Shown here in pieces: positions 34,110 to 42,905 of a stretch of DNA of 58,575 nt. A program made the translations under genes and the position numbers. Location of the stretch: the NCBI GenBank assembly GCA_934718785.1, contig CAKVAF010000012.1, positions 1 to 58,575 of the forward strand, read 5' to 3'. The DNA is from an uncultured Campylobacter sp. GTDB taxonomy: Bacteria; Campylobacterota; Campylobacteria; Campylobacterales; Campylobacteraceae. Every line of letters begins with the position of its first letter. Positions within the stretch are counted from its first letter, which is position 1. The notes under the pieces were generated by a model that worked only from the letters and a program-made list of their open reading frames with translations, searched no databases and was not told where the DNA came from.

Positions 34110-36020
34110 ATGAGATATCTAACCACACCTATTTATTATGTCAATGATGTGCCTCATTTAGGCCACGCTTATACCACTATCATCGCGGATACTTTAGCTA
34201 GATTTTACCGCTTACAAGGCGAGCAAACCTTGCTTTTAACAGGCACAGACGAGCATGGACAAAAAATAGAACTCGCCGCAAAGGCTAAAAACGAAGCCCC
34301 AAAGCAATATGCTGATAAAATCAGCGCCGAGTTTAAAGCCCTGTGGGACAGCTTTAGCATAAGCTATGACATTTATGCGCGCACTACAGATGAGCACCAC
34401 ATCAAATTCGTGCAAGCTATGTTTATGAAGATGTTTGAAAAGGGCGACATTTACAAGGGCGAGTATGAGGGGTATTATTGCATATCTTGTGAAAGTTTTT
34501 TTACTAAAACGCAGCTAGGTGTGAATGAGTGCTGCCCAGATTGTGGCAAGCCTACGAGTATGGTTAAAGAAGAAAGCTATTTTTTCGCCCTTTCAAAATA
34601 TGAAGAAAAGATTTTAAAATGGTATGAAGAAGCCGATCCTATACTGCCTAAAAACAAAAAAAGCGAACTTGTAAATTTCGTTAAAAGCGGGCTTAAAGAC
34701 TTATCCATCACGCGCACGAGCTTTGACTGGGGGATTAAGCTTCCTAGCGCGCTTAATGAGCCAAAACATGTCATTTATGTGTGGCTTGACGCGCTTTTTA
34801 TTTATATTTCTTCGCTTGATTATCTAAGCGGGGGGCAAAATGCTAAGTTTTGGCCAGCTCATCTTCATTTAGTGGGCAAGGACATTTTAAAATTTCACGC
34901 CATTTACTGGCCTGCTTTTTTGATGAGCGTGGATTTGCCCTTGCCGCGCTACATCGCAGCGCATGGCTGGTGGACTAGAGACAGAGAAAAAATGAGTAAA
35001 AGCAAAGGCAATGTCATCAAGCCAGCTGAAGTGGTCCAAGCTTATGGGCTTGAGGCTTTTCGCTATTTTATACTGCGCGAAGTGCCTTTTGGAAATGACG
35101 GAGATTTTAGCGAAAAGGCTTTGATGAATAGGATCAACGCAGAGCTTGCCAACGAGCTTGGAAATTTACTAAGTCGCATTCTAGGAATGAGTGCAAAATA
35201 CGCCAATAACAAGCTTTTATCTAAATTTATCAACGAGCATTTTAACGCTGAGTTAAGCACTTGCAAAGAGCACTTGAAAAAAGCGCTAGAGTTTTTAGAG
35301 CAAGTGCAGCTTAGCCGCTATTTAGAAGAGCTTTTCAAGGCTTTAGCCTTAGCAAATTTAAGCATCACAAAATATGAGCCTTGGAATTTGATAAAAAATA
35401 ATGATTTTGAAAAGGCTGTGGCCTTGGTCGCTTTGTGCGCCAATATTCTAGCTAAAGTGGCAATTTTACTCAGCCCTGTTTTGCCACAAAGCTGTGCTAA
35501 AATCGCCGCTGCTCTAGGCTTTAAACTTTCTACTCAAAGCTATGAAAATCTCATTTTAAATGATGATTTGAAAGATTTTGAAACTTCTAGCATAGAAGCC
35601 CCACTTTTTAGCAAGGTTGAAAAGCCTCTTTTAAAGCCACTTGAGCCAAATTTAAACGCTAGTCTGCAAAATGCAAAAGAAGAAACAAAAGCACAAAAAA
35701 TTAAAATCGATGATTTTGCTAAAATTGAGATAAAAATCGCTTTAGTAAGGCACTGCGAAAATGTCGCGGGAAGTGAAAAACTGCTGCGCTTTGAACTTGA
35801 TTTGGGAAATGGCGAGATAAGACAGGTGCTTTCTGGCATTGCTAAATTTTATAAGCCGCAGGATTTGATAGGCAAGCAAGTTTGCGTTCTTTCTAATCTT
35901 AAAAAGGCTAAGATTTTTGGGCTTGAAAGCGATGGGATGATTTTAAGCGCAGAAAGTGGGGATAAACTTGTCATCATCAGCCCTGAAAGCTTAGTGCAAA
36001 ACGGCTCAGTTGTAGGGTAA
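34110..36020 (+). CDS. metG: Methionyl-tRNA synthetase
   Basis: 636 aa. HIGH-type motif PHLGHAYTTI near residue 15, one zinc knuckle YCISCESFFTKTQL..CCPDCGKP, and KMSKS in REKMSKSKGN. The C-terminal tRNA-binding OB-fold appended domain runs from about residue 535 (IDDFAKIEIKIALVRHCENVAGSEKLLRF), joined by an Asn/Lys-rich linker. Length fits MetRS with the MetRS-beta domain. AAAGGAAAAAA precedes the ATG. A 15-A run lies about 55 bases upstream. Confidence 0.97.
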   Translation: MRYLTTPIYYVNDVPHLGHAYTTIIADTLARFYRLQGEQTLLLTGTDEHGQKIELAAKAKNEAPKQYADKISAEFKALWDSFSISYDIYARTTDEHHIKFVQAMFMKMFEKGDIYKGEYEGYYCISCESFFTKTQLGVNECCPDCGKPTSMVKEESYFFALSKYEEKILKWYEEADPILPKNKKSELVNFVKSGLKDLSITRTSFDWGIKLPSALNEPKHVIYVWLDALFIYISSLDYLSGGQNAKFWPAHLHLVGKDILKFHAIYWPAFLMSVDLPLPRYIAAHGWWTRDREKMSKSKGNVIKPAEVVQAYGLEAFRYFILREVPFGNDGDFSEKALMNRINAELANELGNLLSRILGMSAKYANNKLLSKFINEHFNAELSTCKEHLKKALEFLEQVQLSRYLEELFKALALANLSITKYEPWNLIKNNDFEKAVALVALCANILAKVAILLSPVLPQSCAKIAAALGFKLSTQSYENLILNDDLKDFETSSIEAPLFSKVEKPLLKPLEPNLNASLQNAKEETKAQKIKIDDFAKIEIKIALVRHCENVAGSEKLLRFELDLGNGEIRQVLSGIAKFYKPQDLIGKQVCVLSNLKKAKIFGLESDGMILSAESGDKLVIISPESLVQNGSVVG

Positions 36021-36103
36021 TTTATATATTGAATTTTAAAATTTTAAATTATCGGTAGCAGTTTTAAAATATTATTTAAAATTTTAAATTTGCTAAAATA
36101 AAT

Positions 36104-36502
36104 TATGGATTGCTTTGGCGCTTTGCTTCCCGCAACGACAGGGTTAGTTTCGTCATTGCGAGACAAAACGCAGTTTTGTCGTGACAATCTACAAATTTAT
36201 ATTAGAGAAAATTTAAAATTTCGTCATTGCGAGCAAGGATTTATCCTTGCGTGGCAATCCGTAATTTTATTTTGCGATTTAGTTATGGATTGCTTCAGCC
36301 TAAAGGCTTCGCAATGACAGATATTAAAATTTTCCGTAAGATTAAGTGTGGATTGCTTCGCGTTTTTGCAAACGCTCGCAATGACGGCAAAAAAATGTCA
36401 TTGCGAGTGGGCTTTGCCCGCGTGGCAATCTATAATTTTATATGAGAAAAAATTTAACTTCGTGTCATTACAAGACAACACGAAGCTTTGTTGGGGCAAT
36501 CC
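36104..36502. repeat. REP cluster with seven arms after metG
   Basis: Arms at about 36104 (-), 36151 (+), 36222 (+), 36284 (-), 36348 (-), 36397 (+) and 36463 (+, degenerate). Inner palindromes differ from arm to arm, for example ACAAAACGCAGTTTTGT, CAAGGATTTATCCTTG and GGGCTTTGCCC, while CATTGCGAG and GGCAATC stay fixed. The 565-base gap between metG and the hydrolase has no credible gene; frames open through the arms are by-products. Confidence 0.85.
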
Positions 36503-36585
36503 ACAATTTTGCATTAATTTTGCATTTGCAAAATCCTTAAGTATGTAAAATTAATTAAAATCTAAAATTTTATTCTTAAAGTGCT

Positions 36586-37137
36586 TTATTGCCACATCTG
36601 TTTTAGGCTCATCAAAGCGCATGGCATTGTTTTTATGCCTTCTTCTTGCATAAAATGTCCGCCAAGCTCGGTTTGAATGAGCGTTGCTTTAAGTTTTGCG
36701 GCTAGATTTACGCTCAGGCTCGTTGGCACGATTTCATCATTTCTAGCGGTGATGACGACGCGTTTAGGCACTTTTTGGATGAGCTTTTCAAAATTAAGCA
36801 CATTTTTTGTGAAGCTATCAAGCTGAGGCAGGATTTTAAGGCTTTCATAAAAGCCACTCACCAGCACCACACCGCCTATTTGCTCGCTTTCACTTTCTAA
36901 GTATCTTAAAATACTAATGCAGCCTAGAGAATGCCCGACAAAATAAGTATTTGCACCTGATTTTACCTGCGTGCGTAAGGTTTTAAACCATTCGTTTAAA
37001 TTTGGATTTGATGAATTTGGCATTTCAAGCACCTTTACACTCGCACCATCTTTTTCAAGCTCACTTTGAAGCCAAGAAAACCAGTGCTTTTTAGGGTGTG
37101 CGGCAAAGCCATGCACGATATAAACTTGCTTTTGCAT
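36586..37137 (-). CDS. RBBP9/YdeN-type serine hydrolase (alpha/beta)
   Basis: 183 aa. Begins QVYIVHGFAAHPKKHWFSWL, the oxyanion strand of the YdeN/RBBP9 family; nucleophile Ser in VGHSLGCISILRYL; Asp in ARNDEIVP and His in LGGHFMQEEG complete the triad. No signal peptide. Substrate unknown. AAAGGATTATACTATG precedes the start. It may share a strand-wise unit with the DoxX gene upstream, with a gap of 160 bases. Confidence 0.87.
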   Translation of the reverse strand: MQKQVYIVHGFAAHPKKHWFSWLQSELEKDGASVKVLEMPNSSNPNLNEWFKTLRTQVKSGANTYFVGHSLGCISILRYLESESEQIGGVVLVSGFYESLKILPQLDSFTKNVLNFEKLIQKVPKRVVITARNDEIVPTSLSVNLAAKLKATLIQTELGGHFMQEEGIKTMPCALMSLKQMWQ

Positions 37138-37299
37138 AGTATAATCCTTTGAAACTGCCTTTAAAGTGCTTTAAAAAGCATGCAAGAAAGAGCAAAAAAT
37201 GAAATGATTTTAAGGCTAAGTTCTTAAATTTAGCTTAATTTAACATAAATTAAATAATTTTAAGCTGAATTTAAAAAATTTAGCCTAAATTTAGACTTT

Positions 37300-37700
37300 T
37301 TACACGCGCTTTTTGATGAGAAAATCAAGCGAATAATTATCAAATTTAATGAAATTAAGTAAAAGCACGAAAAATGCAATATGCACGAGCTGGATTTCAA
37401 TATATTCCCACTGCTCGATAAGAGCTGAGCCAAATATCAGTGAAATCATCGCTAGCGAGCCTAAAATAAGCGCAAAGCGTGAAAATAAACCAGCAATAAG
37501 CAGCACACCCACGATAAATTCAACCACTGGCAGAATATAGCCAAAAGGAAGCACCAAGCTAGCAGGCAAAAAAGTCGCTTCAAAGTTCTTTGTCATAGAG
37601 TTTGCAAAGGCTTCGATATTGTCAAAGCGCACCAAACCGTGTCCAAACATATTCACACCCAGCGCCAAGCGCGCAACAGTAGTGAAATTGCATTCATCAT
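37300..37700 (-). pseudogene. DoxX-family membrane protein with 2-base insertion near the start
   Basis: The long frame (to 37668) encodes a DoxX protein with four helices: GHGLVRF, FGYILPVVEFIVGVLLIAGLF, FALILGSLAMISLIFG and LVHIAFFVLLL. Its only start would be TTG without a ribosome site. Upstream, GGGAGAAAATGATGAAT is an excellent start at 37700 but in another frame, reading MMNAISLLLR; removing one GC from GCGCGC joins this to LALGVNMFGHG and gives a canonical DoxX N-terminus. So the gene carries a GC insertion or switches by GC slippage. DoxX proteins are quinol-linked or thiosulfate-metabolism membrane subunits; role here unknown. Confidence 0.8.
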
Positions 37701-37920
37701 TTTCTCCCTAAAATAAAGTCAAAGCGAAATTATAGTTTAAAAGAGTAAATTGAGCTTGAAATTTAAAATTTTTAATACAGCAACAAAGATTATTACGCGT
37801 TCACACTTAAAGGCCTTAAAAATCACAAGCTGAAAGATTTTGCAAATTGCTTAAAATTTGCTATAATTTTTTTAATTAAATTTCATTGTAATGATTTGAA
37901 AAACTCCCAAGGACAAGGCT

Positions 37921-40755
37921 TTGAAAACACTCACTATCATCGATACTTTTGGCTTTTTTTTCAGACTTTTTTACGCTCTTAAAAATCTCAAAACCCGCAC
38001 CAATAAGCCAAGCGGTATGGTGGCTGGCTTTGCAAATTTTATTTTTTCCTTAAAAAATGAGATAAAAAGTGATTATTTGATTTTCGCCCTTGATAGCAAG
38101 GGTAAGACCTTTAGAAGCGAAATTGATCCTAATTATAAAATCAACCGCACGCCCCCACCCGCCGAGCTTTTAGAGCAAATTCCAGTTTGTATTGAAATGA
38201 TAGAAAAAATGGGCTTTAAATCCGCCAGCTTTGAGGGCTATGAAGCCGATGATATCATCGCTTCAGTGGTTAAAGAGTGTGAGAAAAAAGACATTTTCGT
38301 GCGCATCATCACACAAGATAAAGACCTTTACCAGCTTATAAAAGATGGCAAATCAAGCATTTACAGCCCTATTTCTAAAAACGAATACAACGAAGCGGCC
38401 TGCGTGGAAAAATACGGCGTTCGCCCAGCTCAAATCAAAGATTTCCTAGCTCTTTGCGGCGATAGCTCGGACAATATCCCGGGTGTTAAAGGTATAGGCG
38501 CAAAGGGAGCAAAAACGCTTTTAGATGAGTTTGAAAATATCGAGGGCATTTATGAGTATTTGAATTTAGTGCGAAATGAGCGCACAAAAATGCTTTTGCA
38601 AGAGGGCAAAGAAAATGCTTTTTTAAGTAAAAAATTAGCCAGCTTGTATGAGAGTTTAGATGTTTCAAATTTATTCGAAGGAGCTAGTTTTAGTGCTTTT
38701 GAAAGCAGCGAGCCGCTTTTAAAGGTTGTGGATATTTTAAAAGAATACGAGCTAAACGCGCTTTTAAGAAAGCTTAGATATGAAGAATTTAGCCAAGATA
38801 CTTTAAATGCTAAGATTAAATTTCAAAATGCAAACAATTTAAGCGCCCACGAGCTTAAAAATTTAGATACAAAAAAGCAAGAAACAGCGGTGCAGGCTTT
38901 AAACAATACAAATTTAAATGAAAATTTAAAAGATGAGAGCTTAAATGCACCAAATTTAAATGAAATTTCAAGCAAAAATTTAAATCAAATGAGTTTTGAA
39001 GCCGTTTTATTAAACGATGAAAACAAGCTTTTTGAGCTTTTAAACTCTTTAGAAAAAAACACACCAATAGCCTTTGATACCGAAACCACAGGGCTTGATA
39101 CTAAAAAAGCTAAAATTGTGGGCTTTAGCTTTTGCTTTAATGCTTCGCGCGCTTTTTATGTGCCTGTGGGGCATGATGTTTTTGTAGCGGACAAACAAAT
39201 TTCAAAAGAAGCGGCAAAAAGGGCTGTTGAGACAATCTTTTCTCATTTTGTCATCGGGCATAATTTAAAATACGACTTTGAAATTGTGCGGCATAATTTT
39301 GGCTTAAATTTGCCTTTAAATTATGCCGATACGATGATTTTAGCGTGGCTTTATAATCCAGCCTTGCGCGTGAATATGGATGATTTAGCTAAAAGGCTTT
39401 TTTCTTATGAGACCTTAAAATTTGAAAATCTCGTCAAAAAGGGGCAAAACTTTGCGAATGTAGAGCTAGAAAATGCTTGCAAATACGCGGCTGAAGATGC
39501 TTTTATAACTCTTAAATTTTATGAATATTTTAAGATAAATTTAGAAAAAAATTTACAAGATTTAGCCACAAATGTGGAATTTCCTTTTATTAAAATCATC
39601 TTAATGCTTGAAAACAACGGCATTAAGCTAGATTGTGCTAGCCTTGAAAGCTTGATGAAAAAATTTAGCGCAGATATCAAAGAAATCAGCGAAGAAATTT
39701 ACACCCTTGCAGGCGAAAGATTTAACATAAACTCGCCTAAACAAGTGGGCGAAGTTTTATTTGCTAAGCTTCATTTACCAAGTTCTAAAAAAAATAAAAG
39801 CGGGGTCTTTTCCACCGATGAAAAGGTGCTAAATGAGCTTAAAGATACTCATCCAGTGATTTTAAAAATCCTTGATTATAGAGAGCTTGCAAAGCTTTAT
39901 TCTACCTATTGTGAGCCACTTTTAAGCTTAGCTTTAAAAGATAAAAACTCAAGAATTTATTCAAGCTTTTTGCAAACAGGCACGGCCACAGGGCGCTTAA
40001 GCTCAAGAGATCCTAATTTACAAAATATCCCCGCGCACGGTCAATACGCCAAAGATTATAAAACTTGCTTTGTAGCGCGCGAGGGCTTTAGCTTTTTAAG
40101 CCTTGATTACTCACAAATTGAGCTTAGAATGCTCGCTCACTTTAGCGGCGATGAAAAGCTTTTAAAGGCTTTTGCACATGATGAAGACATACACGCAAGA
40201 ACGGCTATAATGATTTTTGGGCATAGTGATTATAATACTAGAAGCATAGCAAAAAGCATCAATTTTGGGCTTATTTATGGTATGGGCTATAGGACTTTGA
40301 GTAAGAATTTAGGCATTGACGCCAAGCTTGCAAAAGAATACATTGAGAAGTATTTTAGCAATTTTACCAGCATAAAAAGCTATTTTGAAAAAGTTAAAGC
40401 CAGTGCGCGTAAAAATGGCTTTATAAGCACGCTTTTAGGGCGCAAGCGTTATTTTGACTTTGCAAATGCAAATGCGATGATGCAAGCAGCTTACGAGCGC
40501 GAGAGCGTCAATTCTATTTTACAAGGCTCAGCCGCTGATATCATCAAGCTTGCTAGCCTTGAAATAGCCAAGCATTTGGATGATGAAAAAAGGCTCATTT
40601 TACAAATTCATGACGAGCTTATTTTTGAAGTTAAAGATGAAAAGCTTGAAAATTTTTGCAATTTAGCGCAAAATATTATGCAAAATATAGTAAAATTAAG
40701 GCTAAATTTAAAGACTTCTTCAAGTTGGGCGAAAAATTGGGGCGATTTAAAATAA
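37921..40755 (+). CDS. polA: DNA polymerase I
   Basis: 944 aa. The 5'-nuclease domain occupies residues 1-280 (FALDSKGKTFRSEIDPNYK, DDIIASVVKE, GDSSDNIPGVKGIG). An Asn/Leu-rich linker of about 60 residues follows (about 310-365). The proofreading exonuclease looks active: AFDTETTGLDTKKAK, NLKYDFEIVRHNFG, YAAEDAFITLKFY. The polymerase domain has LDYSQIELRMLAHFSGD, RSIAKSINFGLIYGMGY and QIHDELIFEV. TTG start at 37921 after AAGGACAAGGC; TATAAT at 37862. The linker is low complexity and unlike the usual family sequence. motA follows after 137 bases, as in C. jejuni. Confidence 0.96.
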   Translation: MKTLTIIDTFGFFFRLFYALKNLKTRTNKPSGMVAGFANFIFSLKNEIKSDYLIFALDSKGKTFRSEIDPNYKINRTPPPAELLEQIPVCIEMIEKMGFKSASFEGYEADDIIASVVKECEKKDIFVRIITQDKDLYQLIKDGKSSIYSPISKNEYNEAACVEKYGVRPAQIKDFLALCGDSSDNIPGVKGIGAKGAKTLLDEFENIEGIYEYLNLVRNERTKMLLQEGKENAFLSKKLASLYESLDVSNLFEGASFSAFESSEPLLKVVDILKEYELNALLRKLRYEEFSQDTLNAKIKFQNANNLSAHELKNLDTKKQETAVQALNNTNLNENLKDESLNAPNLNEISSKNLNQMSFEAVLLNDENKLFELLNSLEKNTPIAFDTETTGLDTKKAKIVGFSFCFNASRAFYVPVGHDVFVADKQISKEAAKRAVETIFSHFVIGHNLKYDFEIVRHNFGLNLPLNYADTMILAWLYNPALRVNMDDLAKRLFSYETLKFENLVKKGQNFANVELENACKYAAEDAFITLKFYEYFKINLEKNLQDLATNVEFPFIKIILMLENNGIKLDCASLESLMKKFSADIKEISEEIYTLAGERFNINSPKQVGEVLFAKLHLPSSKKNKSGVFSTDEKVLNELKDTHPVILKILDYRELAKLYSTYCEPLLSLALKDKNSRIYSSFLQTGTATGRLSSRDPNLQNIPAHGQYAKDYKTCFVAREGFSFLSLDYSQIELRMLAHFSGDEKLLKAFAHDEDIHARTAIMIFGHSDYNTRSIAKSINFGLIYGMGYRTLSKNLGIDAKLAKEYIEKYFSNFTSIKSYFEKVKASARKNGFISTLLGRKRYFDFANANAMMQAAYERESVNSILQGSAADIIKLASLEIAKHLDDEKRLILQIHDELIFEVKDEKLENFCNLAQNIMQNIVKLRLNLKTSSSWAKNWGDLK

Positions 40756-40892
40756 TAAAAGCGCCTAATTTTAGAGCTTTAAAAAGCTTGCGAAGTTTTG
40801 TTTTTGTAATTTAAATGAATTTTAATTACAAAATTTATTTATAAATTCAAACCATTTTAAATGATTTAATCAAGCGAGTTTAAGGAGCGCGA

Positions 40893-41666
40893 ATGGATTT
40901 AACCACGATTTTAGGTATGGTGCTAGCTACGACAAGTATTTCAGTAGGAGATATTTTAGAGGGTGGAAATCCACTGCATGTTATACATTTAAGCTCTGTT
41001 CTTATCGTGATCCCAACGGCTGCATTTTGTGCGATGACAGCCACTCACAAAAAAATCGTAAAAGCCGCTTACAAAGAGCTTAAAATCGCCTTTACAGGCG
41101 CTAAAGTCAATCTCGGCGAAACCGTAGCCCAGCTTGTCGAGTTTTCAGTCATCGCAAGGCGAGACGGGCTTTTGGCACTTGAGTCAAAGACAAATGAAAT
41201 AGAAAATGAGTTTATGAGAAATGCGCTGATGATGTTAGTCGATGGCAAAAGCTTTGATGAAATCAAAGATACAATGGAAATTCAAACCGAAGAGCTTGAA
41301 GAGCATTATAAGGAGTGTGGCGAATACTGGGTGCGCTTTGGTGAGACTTGCCCGACTATGGGGCTTGTGGGCGCGGTTATGGGTCTTATGCTTGCGCTTC
41401 AAAAGCTTGACAATCCACAAGAAATGGCGTTGGGGATTGCCGGAGCTTTTACAGCTACGGTTACTGGGATTTTCGGCTCTTACGCACTTTTCACGCCGTG
41501 GGGACACAAGATGAAAGCTAATGGAATGGAATATGTCAAAGAACAACGCGTCATCACTGAAGCGATTAAGGGTATTGCTGAGGGTGTGAATCCTAGGGAT
41601 TTGGAGGCTAAGCTTTTTAATTATCTAGGGCATGATGATGTGAGGATTTCGCAATTTGACAAATAA
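40893..41666 (+). CDS. motA: Flagellar motor stator protein MotA
   Basis: 257 aa inner-membrane protein. With MotB it forms the proton-driven stator. Four hydrophobic helices, two near the N-terminus (DLTTILGMVLATTSISVGDIL; VLIVIPTAAFCAMTATHKKI) and two after residue 150 (CPTMGLVGAVMGLMLALQKL; GIAGAFTATVTGIFGSYALFTPW). The PTMGLVGAV motif holds the functional Pro. The cytoplasmic loop contains the charged RRDGLLALES segment contacting the rotor. AAGGAGCGCGA gives a strong ribosome site. motB usually follows at once; here it is separated by a hairpin copy, a REP arm and an 18-mer. Confidence 0.96.
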   Translation: MDLTTILGMVLATTSISVGDILEGGNPLHVIHLSSVLIVIPTAAFCAMTATHKKIVKAAYKELKIAFTGAKVNLGETVAQLVEFSVIARRDGLLALESKTNEIENEFMRNALMMLVDGKSFDEIKDTMEIQTEELEEHYKECGEYWVRFGETCPTMGLVGAVMGLMLALQKLDNPQEMALGIAGAFTATVTGIFGSYALFTPWGHKMKANGMEYVKEQRVITEAIKGIAEGVNPRDLEAKLFNYLGHDDVRISQFDK

Positions 41667-41667
41667 G

Positions 41668-41793
41668 AAAGGCTTGTCTTTTTGGCGAATTTGCGGGAGT
41701 TTGGATTTTTCTCACTGTGGCAGGTTTTTTTACCTAGCCTTGCTCGAAAAATCCTACACAACTCATAAATTCACTCAAAAATCCAGCGCCTTT
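41668..41793 (+). repeat. GGCAG/CTAGCC hairpin repeat, copy C (between motA and motB)
   Basis: 126 nt starting one base after the motA stop. AAAGGC/GCCTTT closes; CTTTTTGG faces CAAAAAT; AATTT-GAGTT faces AACTC-AAATT; GGATTTTTC faces GAAAAATCC perfectly; tip GGCAGG-loop-CCTAGCC with the unpaired A. Tip base pairs differ from copies A and B but stay complementary. Confidence 0.84.
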
Positions 41794-41818
41794 AAATTTG
41801 CATTGAATTTTGATAATC

Positions 41819-41918
41819 CGTCATTGCGAAAAAATTCGTAGAATTTTCGTGGCAATCTATAATTTTTTATGAAAATAAAATTAAAATTTAAATAAATTTA
41901 AAAACAGCGGCGCGAGTT
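41819..41918 (+). repeat. REP arm and 18-mer repeat upstream of motB
   Basis: CGTCATTGCGAAAAAATTCG at 41819 continues as AGAATTTTCGTGGCAATCTATAATTT, an arm with inner palindrome AAAATTC/GAATTTT. At 41901-41918 lies the 18-mer AAAACAGCGGCGCGAGTT, also found at 23401, 23932 and 54495. With hairpin copy C these fill the 297-base motA-motB gap. Confidence 0.8.
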
Positions 41919-41963
41919 TTGAAAAACAAATGAAACCTAAATTTAAATCACAAAGGGTTAAAA

Positions 41964-42710
41964 ATGGCAAAGAAAAATAAATGTCCTGAATGTCCAGCAG
42001 GTGAAAAATGGGCTGTGCCTTATGCGGACTTTTTAAGTTTATTGCTTGCTCTTTTTATCGCGCTTTGGGCGATTTCAAAAACAGATGCTGAAAAGATTAA
42101 AGCGCTTAAAACGGAGTTTATCCGCATTTTTGACTTCACGCCAACGCAGACTTTAGAATCTGACACAGTCAATCAAGAGCGCTTTCGAGGCGCAGCTCAA
42201 AAGCCTGATGAACAAATCGAGGCTTTAAAAGCACTGACTATGACGCAGCAAGAAACCATACAAAAGCTTCGCGCAGCCCTTGATCAAAGTGAAAATCAAG
42301 TCGCCACACACTTGCCTGCGCGCATTCCTTTTGAAAGGGGCAGCGCTGAGATAAGCTCTGCTGATGTGCAAGACTCGCTAAAATATATCATGGATTTTTC
42401 AAAAAGGCTGGGCCCAAATGTCAAAATCGAAATCAGGGGCTTTACGGACAATTCAGACTCAGCACGCACCAGTTATGATTTAGCTTATGCTAGAGCTAAG
42501 GCTGTGGGGGATTTTTTCATCGATGGGGGCGTGGATATTAAAAATCTCAGCTTAAAAAGCTATGGACTCAATAGTCCTTTAAACAATGATTCTAGTAGCG
42601 AGCTAAACAACCGTGTTGAAATTTATTATAAAATCGACACCGCCAATGAAGCCCTACAAAAATCAGTGCTTGAGCAAATCAATCAAAATTTTCGCCCCAA
42701 TGAAAATTAA
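41964..42710 (+). CDS. motB: Flagellar motor stator protein MotB
   Basis: 248 aa. One transmembrane helix with the proton-carrying Asp (D22) in VPYADFLSLLLALFIALWAIS, a plug/linker region, then the OmpA-like peptidoglycan-binding domain from about residue 110: IPFERGSAEISSADVQDSL, IEIRGFTDNSDSART, LAYARAKAVGDFF and ELNNRVEIYYKI. The N-terminus carries CPECPAG before the helix. AAAGGGTTAAAA precedes the ATG. Because of the interposed repeats it may need read-through or its own promoter. Confidence 0.96.
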   Translation: MAKKNKCPECPAGEKWAVPYADFLSLLLALFIALWAISKTDAEKIKALKTEFIRIFDFTPTQTLESDTVNQERFRGAAQKPDEQIEALKALTMTQQETIQKLRAALDQSENQVATHLPARIPFERGSAEISSADVQDSLKYIMDFSKRLGPNVKIEIRGFTDNSDSARTSYDLAYARAKAVGDFFIDGGVDIKNLSLKSYGLNSPLNNDSSSELNNRVEIYYKIDTANEALQKSVLEQINQNFRPNEN

Positions 42711-42905
42711 TTTTTTAAAGTCTAAAATTTTATTTCCATAATTTTATATGAGAAAAATTTTACATCGCCTTATAACCAAAAAGCAAACACAAATTTAACC
42801 CTTGTGAATTTATTGTATAAAATTTGAACTTTTCGTTTAAAAAATTTGACTTTCAGCTAATTTATGTTATAATCTCACTTTATTTTATTTCGAAAGGATA
42901 TAAAG

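Noticed and set aside
36105..36548. Three overlapping plus-strand open frames of 66-72 codons after metG
   Set aside because: They run through REP arms; the peptides (CHCE.., AWQS..) are translated repeats with no ribosome sites.
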